NCBI GenBank assembly: GCA_020698575.1
Contig: CM036251.1
Coordinates: 12,254,288-12,318,287, forward strand
Length of the DNA: 64,000 nucleotides
Origin: Bostrychus sinensis
Lineage: Eukaryota > Chordata > Actinopteri > Gobiiformes > Eleotridae
Reading direction: 5' to 3'
Shown: in pieces, positions 24,401 to 37,400 of the stretch
Layout of the letters: each line of letters starts with the position of its first letter
Numbering within the stretch: position 1 is the stretch's first letter
Made by a program: the position numbers and the translations under genes
Notes under the pieces: model-generated
What the model was told of the DNA's origin: nothing
The model's input: the letters and a program-made list of their open reading frames with translations, nothing else
The model's database searches: none

Positions 24401-25404
24401 GGTGGAAGAAATACTCCAAATCTGTACACAAGTCTGTTACACCAAAGTAATTATTGCTTGACTGTACATTGCAGTCTGGAACTAAAATCTGTCTGGGTAG
24501 GTTTGTATTTTTTTATTTTTTTTTTACTTTTCAAAAATCCAGGTACAAAACATTAAAAACGAAGACTTTTTATTAAAGTCCCTGGGCTAAAAATTAAGTG
24601 TAAAGATGTTTTAGTGTTCATTTGAACTCCATCATGTAATTAAAATATTTCGCCTTCAATAAGCTAAACACTGAAACTATGAAACTACTATAACTACAAC
24701 CTCCACACGCCTCATGTTTTGGTCCTATCACATCACTTGCACTACTGTGTGATCTCCTATTGTTTGCTAAAAATGATAATGCTTAAAATGTGATATTTTA
24801 CCAGCTATAAGCATCACTAGCTATATTTTCTACTTTGTTTTGTGACCACCCTGCTTTATGTTTTTCCTGTTATGATTTTTTGATTATTTGTAGCTTCAAA
24901 CATTCACATATAGTTTTATATTATTAATTTCTGTCATGTAATACCAAAATCAGCGTTGGCAAGTTTTGATTTGTTTGTGCGTCTTTTGCTTCTGTCAATC
25001 ACCTCAGCCTCAAATATTGTTGATTGTTTGTTGTTGCATGCTCTTAACTCTTACCAGTAAAAGTTTTACCCTAAAAAGTCAAAAAAAAAAAAAAAAAAAG
25101 GTCTTGAATTGTTCATTGGTTTGTGTGGTTTTGCTCTGGCAGCTGTTCAATGAAATTTCAGCGGTAACACTAAAACTGATGGACCCCAATAAGGTCCAAA
25201 CCATTTATAAATGTTTTAATGAAGCTCATAATATCACCATCTTAATCAAAAACAGCCTCAAGCCTTTTTCAATTTGATCTAAACTCAATGTAAAAATATT
25301 TGGACATGGTGGTAAACTTTAGAAAGTTATTGCAGCAGTTTGGCAGCAACAAAAATATTTCCATAACAGTGTGAGTAAATGGCTTCTGTGTTTTTCTCTT
25401 GCAG
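21483..25404. other. Non-coding; possible regulatory block at 24030-24250
   Basis: 24030-24250 is rich in G and C, with GGCCCCGGGC and GGCCCCGGGGCCCC, interleaved with TAAT cores (GCTAATGAG, CATTAAGG, GGTTAATGG). No transposon ends flank it. A hAT-like right end (TTGTTCAGCCCTAA) lies near 23453 without a recognised partner. An A run of about 20 is at 25080-25099. The last 20 bp are the exon 2 acceptor tract. Confidence 0.35.
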
Positions 25405-25467
25405 CTCGTGGATATGTGTACAGGAACCAACGCAAGTTTTCAGAGGAGATCGACTGGTCCTATGCAG
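25405..25467 (+). CDS. ptprz1: ptprz1 exon 2: N-terminal leader to CA-like domain
   Basis: The 63-nt exon follows a pyrimidine-rich tract ending in TTGCAG and ends at GCAG|GTAAAA. Its first two bases complete a codon begun in an unseen exon 1, so both flanking introns are phase 1. It encodes RGYVYRNQRKFSEEIDWSYAG with the final Gly split. Human exon 2 has the same layout (YxRQQRKxxEEIxWSYTG). It lies just after the signal peptide in the family, so the upstream exon should encode the signal sequence. No convincing donor-linked signal peptide was found in 1-25404. Confidence 0.88.
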
Positions 25468-28400
25468 GTAAAAGCCTAATTACATAACACCACAATCACA
25501 GTATTATGACTAACTGGTTTTAAGCATCCCAAAAATGTGACTTAATTATGCCATTAAGATCCACTTACCAGTTTTAAGGCTTACCACAAAATGATATGCT
25601 GTGAAGGCTGTGACATGCTGCTCATACCAGATTTATAATGGCTGAAGGTGAAGTTAAGGAGGACGTTGTGGGTGGGACTATTCAGAGAAACCAAGACAAA
25701 ACAAATGTGGCAAACGTTGCTGTTGCATCGTAGATTTTAGGAGCCACTGTCAAAGTCTGTGTTTGCAAATAACTTGTTGATATGCTAACTAACTAAATAG
25801 ACCAACAACAGCAGTGCAACCAGTAGAAAAATTTTAAACAATGCATTGAGGGATAGTATTCATTTATTTTCGGTCATACTTGGGTCTTGAATATGACAGT
25901 TGCTTATATTAATGATTATTTCACATTTATCTACAATTACATCTACATCGCAGACAGTTCAAACGAATGGTGTAAGGTTGTAGGTTTGCTCTGAGGACAG
26001 CTACAAGCCTCTTTAAAATACTTGTAAAAAACGTAATGTATGTATGCAGCTGTACATTTATTGTAACAGTTTGTTGTTGTGCTGAGATTGGTTAAAACAA
26101 ATCATCGATGGTCACTATCTGGGGCTTCATCACCTCCAAACTTTCTTCTGAAAGTTCCTCCTCTTTACAAATATTTTCAATGAGAGACTTTGTAGAATGA
26201 CATAACTTTAATGCTGCACAGCCATTTTGCCAGGTTAGTGTGATATTGTTATACCTAGGGCTGGGTACCAGATTTTTTCAATACCAGTACTTAAACAATA
26301 CATGGTTTTTGATACCAGTACTGAGCGATACTTTTTCTGATACCTATGGTGTGCTAATTCATCTTCTGCAATCATAAAACACAATAATATTGAATAAAAG
26401 ATCAATTTTTGAAGCAAAATTCTTAGCTGTAAGTTAAAATCAGCAGTTTGTATGATTTTTTCTGACATATATTTGATTCATGCAAAGGAACATTAAAGGT
26501 CCCACTTGAAATTTGGCATTGAATAATTTATTTATTTTTTTCCATAGCACAAAGATATTGTTAAACGGTACCCAGCCCTAGTTATACCAAGATATTTTTT
26601 ACCCAAGGCCACCATCCTGTCACCTACAAATTTTAAGGCGGAGGTAGTGCAGAGCCTGGCTTGATGGTTTTAATAGTGAGTTCACAGAGTGCATGGGTGG
26701 GTTTGTTTTTAGGGTCATAGTTCAAAATTCATGTGCCATTCACTTTCTGTAGAAATCTGTGAAAAGGGCAAAAGCTGTCAGTCCAGAAGTAACTGTTTCC
26801 AGGTCAGCACTCATAATGAGCCAATAATTGAACCCAGAGGGACTCCACATTATGGAGGTTGTTAAAGCAAAACAAACTCTGGGAAGTTGTGTTGATCTGT
26901 GACATTTCTACAAACTTGTTACCTGTCATATTCAAAGTAATGCCCTTAAAGATTTTAATAATTGGTACAAACTAAGCCCTAAAGCTAAACCACTTGTCTA
27001 TACTTCTCTGAATTCCTGAGGCTTTTTACAGCAGCCCTCCCCTTGAGACACAGAGAGCACCAAAGTGAGGCATTAAAGTGTTATCAAAGTATCTGAAGCA
27101 TTAGCTGTACTTTAAACCACTGTGGTGAATAGATGCAGGTTAAAATTACAAACCAGAGAGTTGTGTTTGTCCTGTGGGTGTGTTTCTGGACCACATTAGT
27201 GAGATTCTTCAGTGCCACCCGCTTCTTTTGAAAACCCTTTTGTGATACTGGTTCTTACTAAGTACACACAGGAACAGCTTTAAACAAATGTTTACTTGCA
27301 GAGAGACATGTGACTCAGAGGCACGTGGTTTCATGTTCATTATTCACACTGGAATAATGGCATCTGTATCAACAGGTTGATAGTTATGTAACTCAGTCTT
27401 TCCACATTACATAGAGGAGGAAATTATATTACCTGCTGGTTTATGCAAATAACTTTCATTTAAAATACAGAAAAGAGTAACTTATGGCTATTATTATTAT
27501 ATCCTGCAGGTCATTTTTGATATGAAATGTCAGTGAACACCTGTTGTATGTCTGACAATGCAAGTAAAGCTTCCCAAATGAAAGTAATTTTGTAAATTTT
27601 TACTACTCTGAAGCCAATTCATTTTGGTCCCATCCCCTGTCCAGAGCCATCACAATAGCGTAGGCAAGGAAGGCCATTGCATAGGGCTCAGAGCTGAACG
27701 GGGCCCCCAAAGACCGGCCATTTACCTGTACAATAATGAACAAGCAACAGAAGACAAACCACTGGAGTGACGCTGCTTCGCAATTCTCCTAAAATCATAA
27801 ACTGTAGCCAGCCAAGACCCCCCTGCCTTATATTGTCCTACATGTTCACCTGTCTGTTACGCACAAGGCCACGCACAGGATACGAGGCAAAAGGAGGGCT
27901 TATATTAATGCTTAGTAACATTTTAAGGTTATTACCATCATTTAGGATTGAGATGGGATTTAAAAATGAGCCTGCAGGCACTCAGTTGTCTCCTTGCCTA
28001 GGGCCCATATAGTGTCTACTGCTCACTCCCTGTGTCTTTCATTAAAACAATAGAAACAGAACATTGCTCTCAATTTCATCTCTATCCAGCAACATAAAAT
28101 CAATCCAGGGTTTGATTAGCTAAAACACATCAAACCTTATACAGTTCAGCCTAGTGAAATGTGGAAACTTTCCCATTTTACAGCTACTTAGGTAGCAATA
28201 AATATTAGGAGTGAGACTTTTTGAAAAGCTAATAAGAGCATTTAAGTCTGGGAAAGGCTTCATATAGATGTTGTTATTTTAGACAAATGATCCTTTACAT
28301 CACAGCTCAGCCTTTTATCCTGACGTTAACTGGGTAGTGTGGGGTTCACATCAAAGAAATACATCAGAGTGGTGTTTTAAAGAGGATGGCTTGTAGAAGA

Positions 28401-31400
28401 CATTTAGACTCGCTAGTACTTTTTCATTATGCAGGGTTTTATGTATGATACCTTGACATGTCGCTGCCCTGTCCCTGCACTTTGAATTGTCTTGTCATGT
28501 AATTTATTGGTCAATAATCCAGGTCTAACTAGTATATTGCAGATCATATAGATGAGATATCTGAATTTGCATGTGCCTGATCCCAGTTGACTGTTATAAT
28601 TGGCTTGTTTTCAGATTTCTTTGCCTCCACAAAGTTGGTGTCTTGTCCATATCCTTGCCTTTTCCCTGTCGTTATGTAATAGGTTAATTGTTTGAATGGG
28701 TTTTCTCATCTGCACAAATTTGTAACGTCTTGGTATTTTGCAGAGGTGCCTACTGTCTGGTGGCTTTTCATTTCTGTGTTGTGCCATTTGAAACATTTGT
28801 CAAACACTTCTGATTGAACCCCACAGATAAGATGTTAAAGGAGCAGTAATATGTTTTTGTTTATCTTTTTAAAACTAATCTTGGCCACCTTTAGCAGCAT
28901 TGCACATTTTACACGCTTTAATAACATTATGTAACTAAAAGAAAACATTTCCAATAATCACTTTACTACTGCCACAAAGAAACAGGTGAATAGACCAGCA
29001 GAGAGCAGCTCTTTTGAACATAATCAAAAAAAAAAAAAGAGGTTTTATTTTCTTAAACTTTTTGTATGATGCCATTTTACTACAAAATGAAAAATAGCTG
29101 TGAGGAATCAGTGGAAACAGAGCTGCACACTGTTTTTTGGATAAAGGAATGAAAGCAGACTGGATGTTGAGGACTTGATTGGTCAGTGCTTCCTGGAGTG
29201 GGCGGGCGTTTGTGGGGGAGGCGGAGGTTCGTGCAAACCGAACATAAAAGCAGAAACTCAGCACCAAAGAATAGAGCATTACTAAAGCCGGCGTGAATAA
29301 AGCAATACACATAGGTATGTTTTTGATGAGGGAACAGCATTATAACATAGTCGAAAGCTCCGAAAAGTAATTTTGCATGATATATCCCCTTTAATGTACT
29401 GTATTGCAAGTTTCTTAATTGAGGCTGTCATAGTGCCAAAAGTAATTGGTATTATATTGTGTGATCTAAACACTTTTATAGGTTAATATCTTTTAGGTTA
29501 ACTTCTCAGTCAAAAGTCTTGGCTCCAACTGTATTAAACGTGTTTGTTATTACCCTGCAATTATCTTCCTTTGATCCATAAAACCATTGACAAAAAACTC
29601 TGAACAATGGACGACCAGGATGAGGATCTTGAAATTACAGGTTGTGCTTGAAGTCATGTCATAACTAATAAAACTGGATATTTATTAAAACTCTGTATAA
29701 TTATTCTACATAGATTTTCATTGGTTGACTGGTGTTGTGTGAGCTACTGTGTGGTCACATTAAAGCATTATGAGGACAGTAAACTTAATCAGGTCAATAG
29801 ATTTGTGGGTCAGGACTGTGGGTCAACAAAGGAGACTGGATTACACAACTGTGCGACGATGCAACTTTAAACTCCCTACAGTCTTCCTCCAGCCATGAGA
29901 TGCTGAAAATTAAGCATTTATATTTATCATTATAACGATATCTTACTGGATACTGTTTTCTAATGGGCTGACAGGTATACCAGTATTTTGCTGTATTCAT
30001 GTTACTACTCCTATTACTGCTACCGCTATTTCTACAGGACCAGTACTTCTCACTAGTAAATCTGTTTGTAGTCTATTTTTCTTCTTTTCCAGAGCCAAAG
30101 TAATGTGTCCTGGAGCTGCATTAGTCCAAATGTGTAGCAGGAAAAGCAAATTTATAAACCAGGAAGGATGTCTGTGTGATATACAGAAAAACAAGTCAAA
30201 CTTAATGAAACCTTATGTCCTAGCTTCCAATGCTTTTCAATGCCTGTAATCAATTTAGCACAGTTTACATGGGAAAAGGACCTTAATAATTATAGCTCGG
30301 GTACACCTTGTATGTTTTGACCAATCAGAGCAAGCCGCAGACAAAAGCCAGATGTCAGTGTGAACCGGGCGCATGCACATATATATTTCTGTCACCGAGC
30401 ATATGTTAGCGAGTGTGTGCTGCGTTCTCATGCAGCTTGAATTAGGTTTTTTTTTGTTTTTTTTTACTTTAAACCCAAACTGAACCATCAGTGCTGTAGA
30501 TCAGTGTGACATGAATGCGGGACGCTAGATTATATTGGGTTGAGATGATTGACTGCCTCTGTCCTGCTGTGACCAGGGGTGTCGGAATAAGGGTGAAGGG
30601 GTGGGGGGGCAATTACCCAGGGCCCATTCGGGGGAGGAGCCCTCAAAAAGCATAGAATATGTGTGAGAGATATTGATCAAGTGAGCATAGAGGCCCACCA
30701 AGATGGTTTATACACAGGGCCCAGACATTTTGTGCTACACCCCAGCCTATGACCTGAGTAAAAGTCAAAAAGTTTATAAATATACAGTAAGTAGAAAGTG
30801 CTTACAGCTACTACTAATACTGCTAGAACTAATGCTACTATTACTACAACTACTAGCCTATTTCTACCACTGCTACTATTACTACAGGCTTTGACCTGCA
30901 TATACAGAAATCTAATATAAGCAAATTATAATTAAAATTTAAATTTCTAAATATACGACTTTTACCCTGTAATCTGTAAATGAGTGTTTGTTGATTTTGT
31001 TGGCAAAGTGGGTAACATGCTCACTTTGCAATCTGAAAGTCGCAGGTTTGACTGTAGTAGTAGTGGTAGTAGCAGTTGGTGTAGATTTTATTGTGCAATA
31101 ACAAAATACTCTTACAAGTAAATTGTACAAACATTTTTGCTTTTACTCAAGTAAAGAGTGACCAGATTTTTAAACCCAAAAACCGGGAGACCTATTTTTT
31201 TTACTTCACTTATCATGATGAATTTGAACTCAAGTGACAAAAAAGCTTTGAAAATACATATCATTTTTTGACATGTAATCAGAGTACATGACACTAGGGC
31301 TTACGTTTTGAAATTTAATGGCAATTTATTAAAAAAAAAGTAATGACATCATAAATAATTTTAATGAAAAAAGTCTTTGGACAACCGTGTTTTAAGTGTC

Positions 31401-34400
31401 CTATGCTTTTCTATTTGGGGGCAACTGGGACATGGTTTGTTGAAAACTGGGACATAATAATGTTTTTACAGCTATTAGTGGGACATGGGACAAGAAGCCT
31501 AAAACCCTGCCCCTGTTAAATAGGGACGTCTGGTCACCCTAGGCCTGGTAGTAGTTGTAGAAGTAGTAGGCCTAGATGTAGTAGGGCTAGTAGTAGTTTT
31601 TGTAGTTATAGTAGTAGTAATTGATGTAGTATGTAGTTGTAGATTTTGGTGTGCAATAACAAAATACACTTAAAAGTAATTTGTACTTAAGTAAGGGTTA
31701 CAGTTACAGTACTTTTACTTCTACTTGAGCTTCTATTATTTTGAATTAATACTTAAATACCGATCATAACTTGGAGTGACCAGATTTTTAGACCCCAAAA
31801 CTGGGACACTTTTGCTTTTGAACTCACCAAGTGACAAAAATATCCAAAATCCATACAATTTTCTGTCATGTTGGGACACTTGATCCACCTTTAGATATAC
31901 TGTGTATATAGCTTGTAACAGCTTGGGCATCTCAATTGTAATTGGACATTAAAAAGTTGAACTCTGACCTTGTCACACACATTAGAAACAACCCTGAGCT
32001 GGTGTTATCACTAGACATATATACGTTTATAATGTCTATGGTGTTATCACTGGAGCTAGTGCACCTTAGCAGCTGGAGCTGGTTAGCCCATTAGCCTTTA
32101 GCTCGTTTCTACTTCTCTCTAAAATGGCACAGCTGTTAGCACTCAGGTCAGGAGTCTGTGTTTCATCAGTGTGACCACATAATAATAATTTACTATAGTG
32201 AGGCAAGGCAAAGTCTATGGCTTTCATTAGAGAGGTGTCCAAATGTAAAATTGTGAAAGGCAGTTTGTAGCATAGGCTAAGCAATATAAGCAATTATTTT
32301 TTTATTATTCTCTATGTATTTTAACAAGATGGTCAGTCTTGAGTTTTCATTTTAATGGCAAGCTTTGAGCTAAAATAAGATGGAACTAGTAATGGAAATG
32401 TGCATGTAAAACTTAAAAGTTCATTGCCTTTATAATGTAGCTCAGCGTAGCATTACAATACAGATGTAGCGTGCTAACTGGACCTTCATTTTACTGTCTA
32501 GTTTTAATAATATGGACAAAAACTATATTGGTTTTGTCTTCCAGGAACTTTGAACCAAAAGAACTGGGCAAAGAAGTACCCGTCCTGCAGTAACGCCAGG
32601 CAGTCTCCCATTAACATCGAGGAGAACCTGTCCCAAGTGAAGCTGCATTATCAGAAGCTCAGGTTTGAAGGATGGGACGCCCTGACCTCTGACAAGACCA
32701 CAATCAAGAACGACGGCAAGACTGGTACGAAACCTCTGTAATACACATAACAAAGTGCATGACACAGTTTAGGTAAAGTTTAGGTTGAAATCCTGGAGCT
32801 GGCTGTGTCTCATAGTGTCAAAGTAACTAAATACTTTTACTAAATTATTAGAACATAACACATGTTTTGGGAGTAAAAAATATAGCCTACTCAATTGTAT
32901 ACTGTGTTTAATGCCTAAATGAGTTCAAGTACTTTGCATGTAAGAGTCTTGAGTGACATTGAGAGTAGCCTCAAACATATGTGTACTAGCAAAAATAGAA
33001 CTTTTTAGATGTAGTAGCAGTAGTAGTAGTTACAGCAATAGTAGTAGCATTTATAGTTGTAGATTTGTAGAGGTTTGTCATAGCTATTGCTAAAAAACAT
33101 TCAAAACTGATAAATATTTAATACTTAAATAAACTTTACATTTAGTTTTTACTTCTACTTGAGTAATATTATTTTGAGGTAACAGTAGTTTTACTTGAGC
33201 ACAGGTTTGAGCACAGTACTTCCTCCACTTATGCATTATTATTGAAGGTTCTATGAGCAGTATATATTTTTATATTTCATAGAGATTCCTCATAGTTAAC
33301 AGCTGATTTATTCATCCAAATCAAAGTAATGCCCAAGTTTTTTATGTTTACATTTTTTGTTTTGGTTCTAAAACCTTGCACAGACAATTGTTTTGATTTA
33401 GACTGCAGCACTTTTTTCAAACCAGTACGAGCTCATATATGTTTCCGATCGGCCAGACACGTGACCAAAACACCTCCCACCGCCATATTGAGGGTAAAGT
33501 GAATGTAAACAAATGCCAACTCTTTACTTTTACTTCACTTTACTGTTAGAGCTTAAGTGACAACAAGACTACAGCTATGCATGTGCTATTATTCAGGTCA
33601 GGAGTCTCCTCTCCAACCCTGTTGCAGATAAACCATTCACACTCACTCTGTAGGTCAGTGGTACTAAAATAACTATGTGATCAACAGCTGTTGATACATT
33701 CATAATAAGTTGTGTACACAGTTCACACTGTATTCTGTGGGCCATTACTAGGTAATATATATTAATAGTAGCTTTTTACACCCGAACTAGCTAATAGCTT
33801 CCATCTTAAAGCAGTGGCATTAATCCAGAGCATTTTGATTGTGTGAAGTAAAGTATTTATTAATATAACACAATGTTTTTAACGTATCTATAAATAGCCT
33901 AGTCAAACAGCATCCGTTTATTACAGAAGCCCATACTCCATGCAGTTTATTAAACTTTTTGTTTTTACATACGAATATGCCAACATCACATGATTAAAAG
34001 CATCGGCAAAATAGCACCAGTGTCCACACCATCCAGTACACAGTGCACTAGTGCTGCAGTCGAAAGTAACTGAGAGTTTAGAGACTGATTGAGGGAGATT
34101 TGGAGGTTTCAGAGCTGAGACCATTGACAGGCGTTGTCCCTTATATACTCGGGGAAAACTGTCACTTTCTTCCCAAGATGGCGATAAAAAAACAAAATAC
34201 ACACGTGTGACGTCACCTGGCATTTACCGATTCCATAACAGTATAATGGTCTTTTTTTTTTTTTTTACATTTTTAAAAGCATATAGCATACATACTGTAG
34301 ATCTTTGTCCTCATGTCTTAATTTTGAGCAATAAGGTCTTCTCTTATATTGCACTGTCCTACTAAACCAGATACAGTTACAAGCTTGACAAAAAGAAGAG

Positions 34401-37400
34401 CCTTTTTTATGTTTACTCTAAGTGCTGTGACACAGTGAACTACAGAGTGCTTTCAGGACTATTCTTAAGTGAAACTGTAGACAAGAATCTGCCTCTTCTT
34501 CCAAAATGCACCACTCTTACACTATTTGGCAGCAGCTCTCTGAGAGGAATAAGAGGAGCTGTGTTGTAGTAGTTGTACAAATGCCAGCTACTCCCAAAGC
34601 TTTTATTGATAGAGACATTCGGTGGACGATTTGAAGTCAATTCAAACTGACAGTACTTAAAAACCTGTTACTGTCCGTGCACAAATGTGTCTAGCGCTGT
34701 GGTTCTCAAACTGTGGGATGGGTATATCAGGCGCTCAGGAGTCTTTTGCAGTTAAAAATCCTCCGTTCATTTTGTTACTGTTTTCGTGCTGTTTTAGTTG
34801 AGGCCAGTACTGGTTTTAATCTGGTTTAGCTCTAGTTTAGTCCTGTTGTAGATCTGCTGTAGTACCGGATTAGTCCTGGATTAGTCCTGGTTTAGACCTG
34901 GATTTGTCCCAATTTAGTTGTGGTTTAGGCCTGGTGTAGTCCTGGATTAGTCCTGGATTAGTCCTGTTTAGTCCTGGTTTTGGCCTAGTTTAGTCATGGT
35001 TCTGATCTAGTTTAGACATGGATTAGTCCCAGTTTAGTCCTTGTTTAGACCTGGATTAGTTCTGGATTAGTCCTGTTTTAGACTTGGTTTAGCCTTGGTT
35101 TAGATTTGGTTAAGTTCTTGTTTAGTCATGTTTAGACCTGGATTAGTCCTGGTTTAATTCTGGGTTAGGACCTTATTTAGTCTTTGATTAGTCTTGGTTT
35201 AGCCTAGTGTTAGAGCTGGTTTTGTTCTATTTTTATTCTGGTTTTGTCAAAGTATAGCCCTGATTAGGTCATGATTTAAGTCCTGGATTAGTCCTGGTTT
35301 AGTCCTGTTTTGTCAAAGTATAGTCTTGATGTAAGTCTTGGATTGGTCTTTGTTTAGTTTGGATTAATCTTGGTTTATGATGTACACCAGATCCTAGTTT
35401 ACTTCCTGATCCGTCCTAGTTTGGTCAAGATTTAGGCTAATTTTAGATGGTACTTGGTCAAGCGTAAGCTCAAGACACTGTTTATAGAGGCTTTTTTTAG
35501 GTTTATGGGACACAAGTGGATTTCTATGGAAAAGGAAGTAATGGATGGACTGTCTGAAGGACATTGAACAGGTGCAAACAAACTCGTCAACACGACTGAA
35601 TTAGTGACAGGTCGAGTCAATATTTGTCATCCTTCAGGAAATGAGACTTCACAACATCACAATGCTTTCAAAGACAACTGAGCAGCGGTGTCAAACACAA
35701 ACCAGTGAATGGACACAGTGAAGTCTTTCCACAGTGATATTATAAACATGTTAATGATTGCAGGCTTTTAAATAAACAAAATATCGTATGTCATAGTCAG
35801 TAAGATGTATTCAAACATATGCACACAATAAGCTCGTATGTAACTATCCACACTACAATATTTTGTTGTTTTTTTCTATGTACTAAATGGTTTTTGTGAT
35901 TAAGAAAAATGTACCACTGTGCAGACATTTCAAAAAGCCACTGTATGCTTTTTGTTAGTCCCAAGCAGAGACAAATGGAAAGGGTTGGGTCAAAACTTTT
36001 CCAAATCAATATGCAGGCAAAGAAGTAAAGAAAACAACAGAAAATCTCGCAGTAAACTTACAATGTCACATATTTAAATTCATTTCAGTTTCATTCATTT
36101 TTAGTTCATTGTATACATATTCCTCATTTTCGTCTTATTTTAAACACTGAGCGTATATTGTACAGTGTAGAAGATAAAAGCAGTGAATGGTCGTCCACCT
36201 GAAACCATCAAAGAGGTTTCAGAGCTGGAGGGGAGCTTTTGTTGGAGCCGACAACAAAAAGATGGTCCCGGAGAGGATCCCAGTGTTGACTGACTCATTG
36301 TTCAGTCGACCAATAATTGCATTTGTGGAGTATTGTTCACTCTATAGCATCTTCTGTGGCATAATCCATCAATGTCACTCAGCTTTGATGTGGTCCAGTC
36401 TTCAAAGACCCACAAGAAGCAGGTTTACACTAGGATTAGTGTAAAATATCTAGATCAGCTCACTGTATCACAACAGTAGTGGAAAGTAGTTGTAGATACT
36501 GAGCGTTTACTTTTACTTTTACTTTTACGCTTTGTACTTTTTTTCTCTAAAATGTAACCAGTATCATGCTTGCCCTGCAATCAGAAGGTCCTGGGTTTGA
36601 GCCAGCTTTGGGGACAGTAGTAGTAGTAGAAGAAGAAGGTTTTACTGTGCAATAGCAAATCTATTCTAAAAGTAGTTTATACTCAAGTAAAGTTTATATT
36701 TAATACTCTTTATTTTACTCTATTAAAGGTGTTATGAGTAGCATTTTATTTTTTATATTTCATAAAAATTACCCACTTGTCCCAAGATACGAGGTAAACA
36801 TGTTTAAATCAAATATTAGTTTCACTGATAACAATGGTGCAGCTGATTTATTCACAATAAAGAAATGTTGAACATAATGCCCAAGCTGTTTATGTTTGCA
36901 TTTTTAGTTTTGGTTCTAAAACCCTGCATTGCAGATCGTCCAATCAGAAAAGCGGAAAAACTGGGAACCCACGGACCATTGTTTTGATTTAGACTACAGT
37001 ACCTTCGTCAAACCAGTACAGATGTATGCTGCTTACAGTACCTTTCATTCTTTTGCTGGTTACTTTTACTTCTACTTGAGTAAACATTTTTTGAAGTAGC
37101 AGTACTTTTATTTGAGTGCTGATTTTGAGTATTTCTTCCACCTCTGTTTGGGACACATGTCCTCCTTATCCTTTCTCTGTCCTGTTTTTAATACAGTTTG
37201 ACTGTATACATTTGGATTTGTTTCAGTGGCATTAAATGTAGATGGAGAGTTTTTCTTGAGCGGCGGCGGTCTTGAGACAAACTTCAAAGTGGGACGGATC
37301 ACCTTCCACTGGGGGCGCTGCAACGCTACTTCAGATGGCTCCGAACACAGTCTGGATGGGGTTAAATATCCTTTAGAGGTAAGAGAGTCAGGTTTAAGGG

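Larger units (their letters stand above)
25468..32544 (+). other. ptprz1: ptprz1 intron 2 (7.1 kb)
   Basis: Donor GTAAAA and acceptor TCTTCCAG. It holds a hAT MITE (26256-26580), a TTAA-type MITE (28835-29394), a GGGCCC-containing repeat patch (27650-28010), a G-rich patch near 30599-30650 and degenerate GTA/TAG trinucleotides (30800-31660). Two related segments near 31150-31320 and 31770-31880 (GACCAGATTTTTA, ACTTTTGAACTC-like wording, TGACAAAAA) look like copies of one repeat. No internal exon was seen. Confidence 0.8.
32725..37226 (+). other. ptprz1: ptprz1 intron 3 (4.5 kb)
   Basis: Donor GTACGA and acceptor TTTGTTTCAG. It contains two copies of one dispersed repeat (about 33238-33432 and 36723-37024), a degenerate minisatellite (34790-35420), a T run at 34252-34266 and a possible decayed transposon between about 33445 and 34225 whose ends carry CACGTG/CGCCAT motifs in opposite orientation. 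No internal exon was recognised. Confidence 0.8.

Noticed and set aside
24966..25277. ORF beginning MICLCVFCFCQ... as a signal-peptide exon 1 of ptprz1
   Set aside because: It is hydrophobic at the start, but it runs through a poly-A tract, lacks a phase-1 donor in a sensible place and does not resemble the PTPRZ leader.
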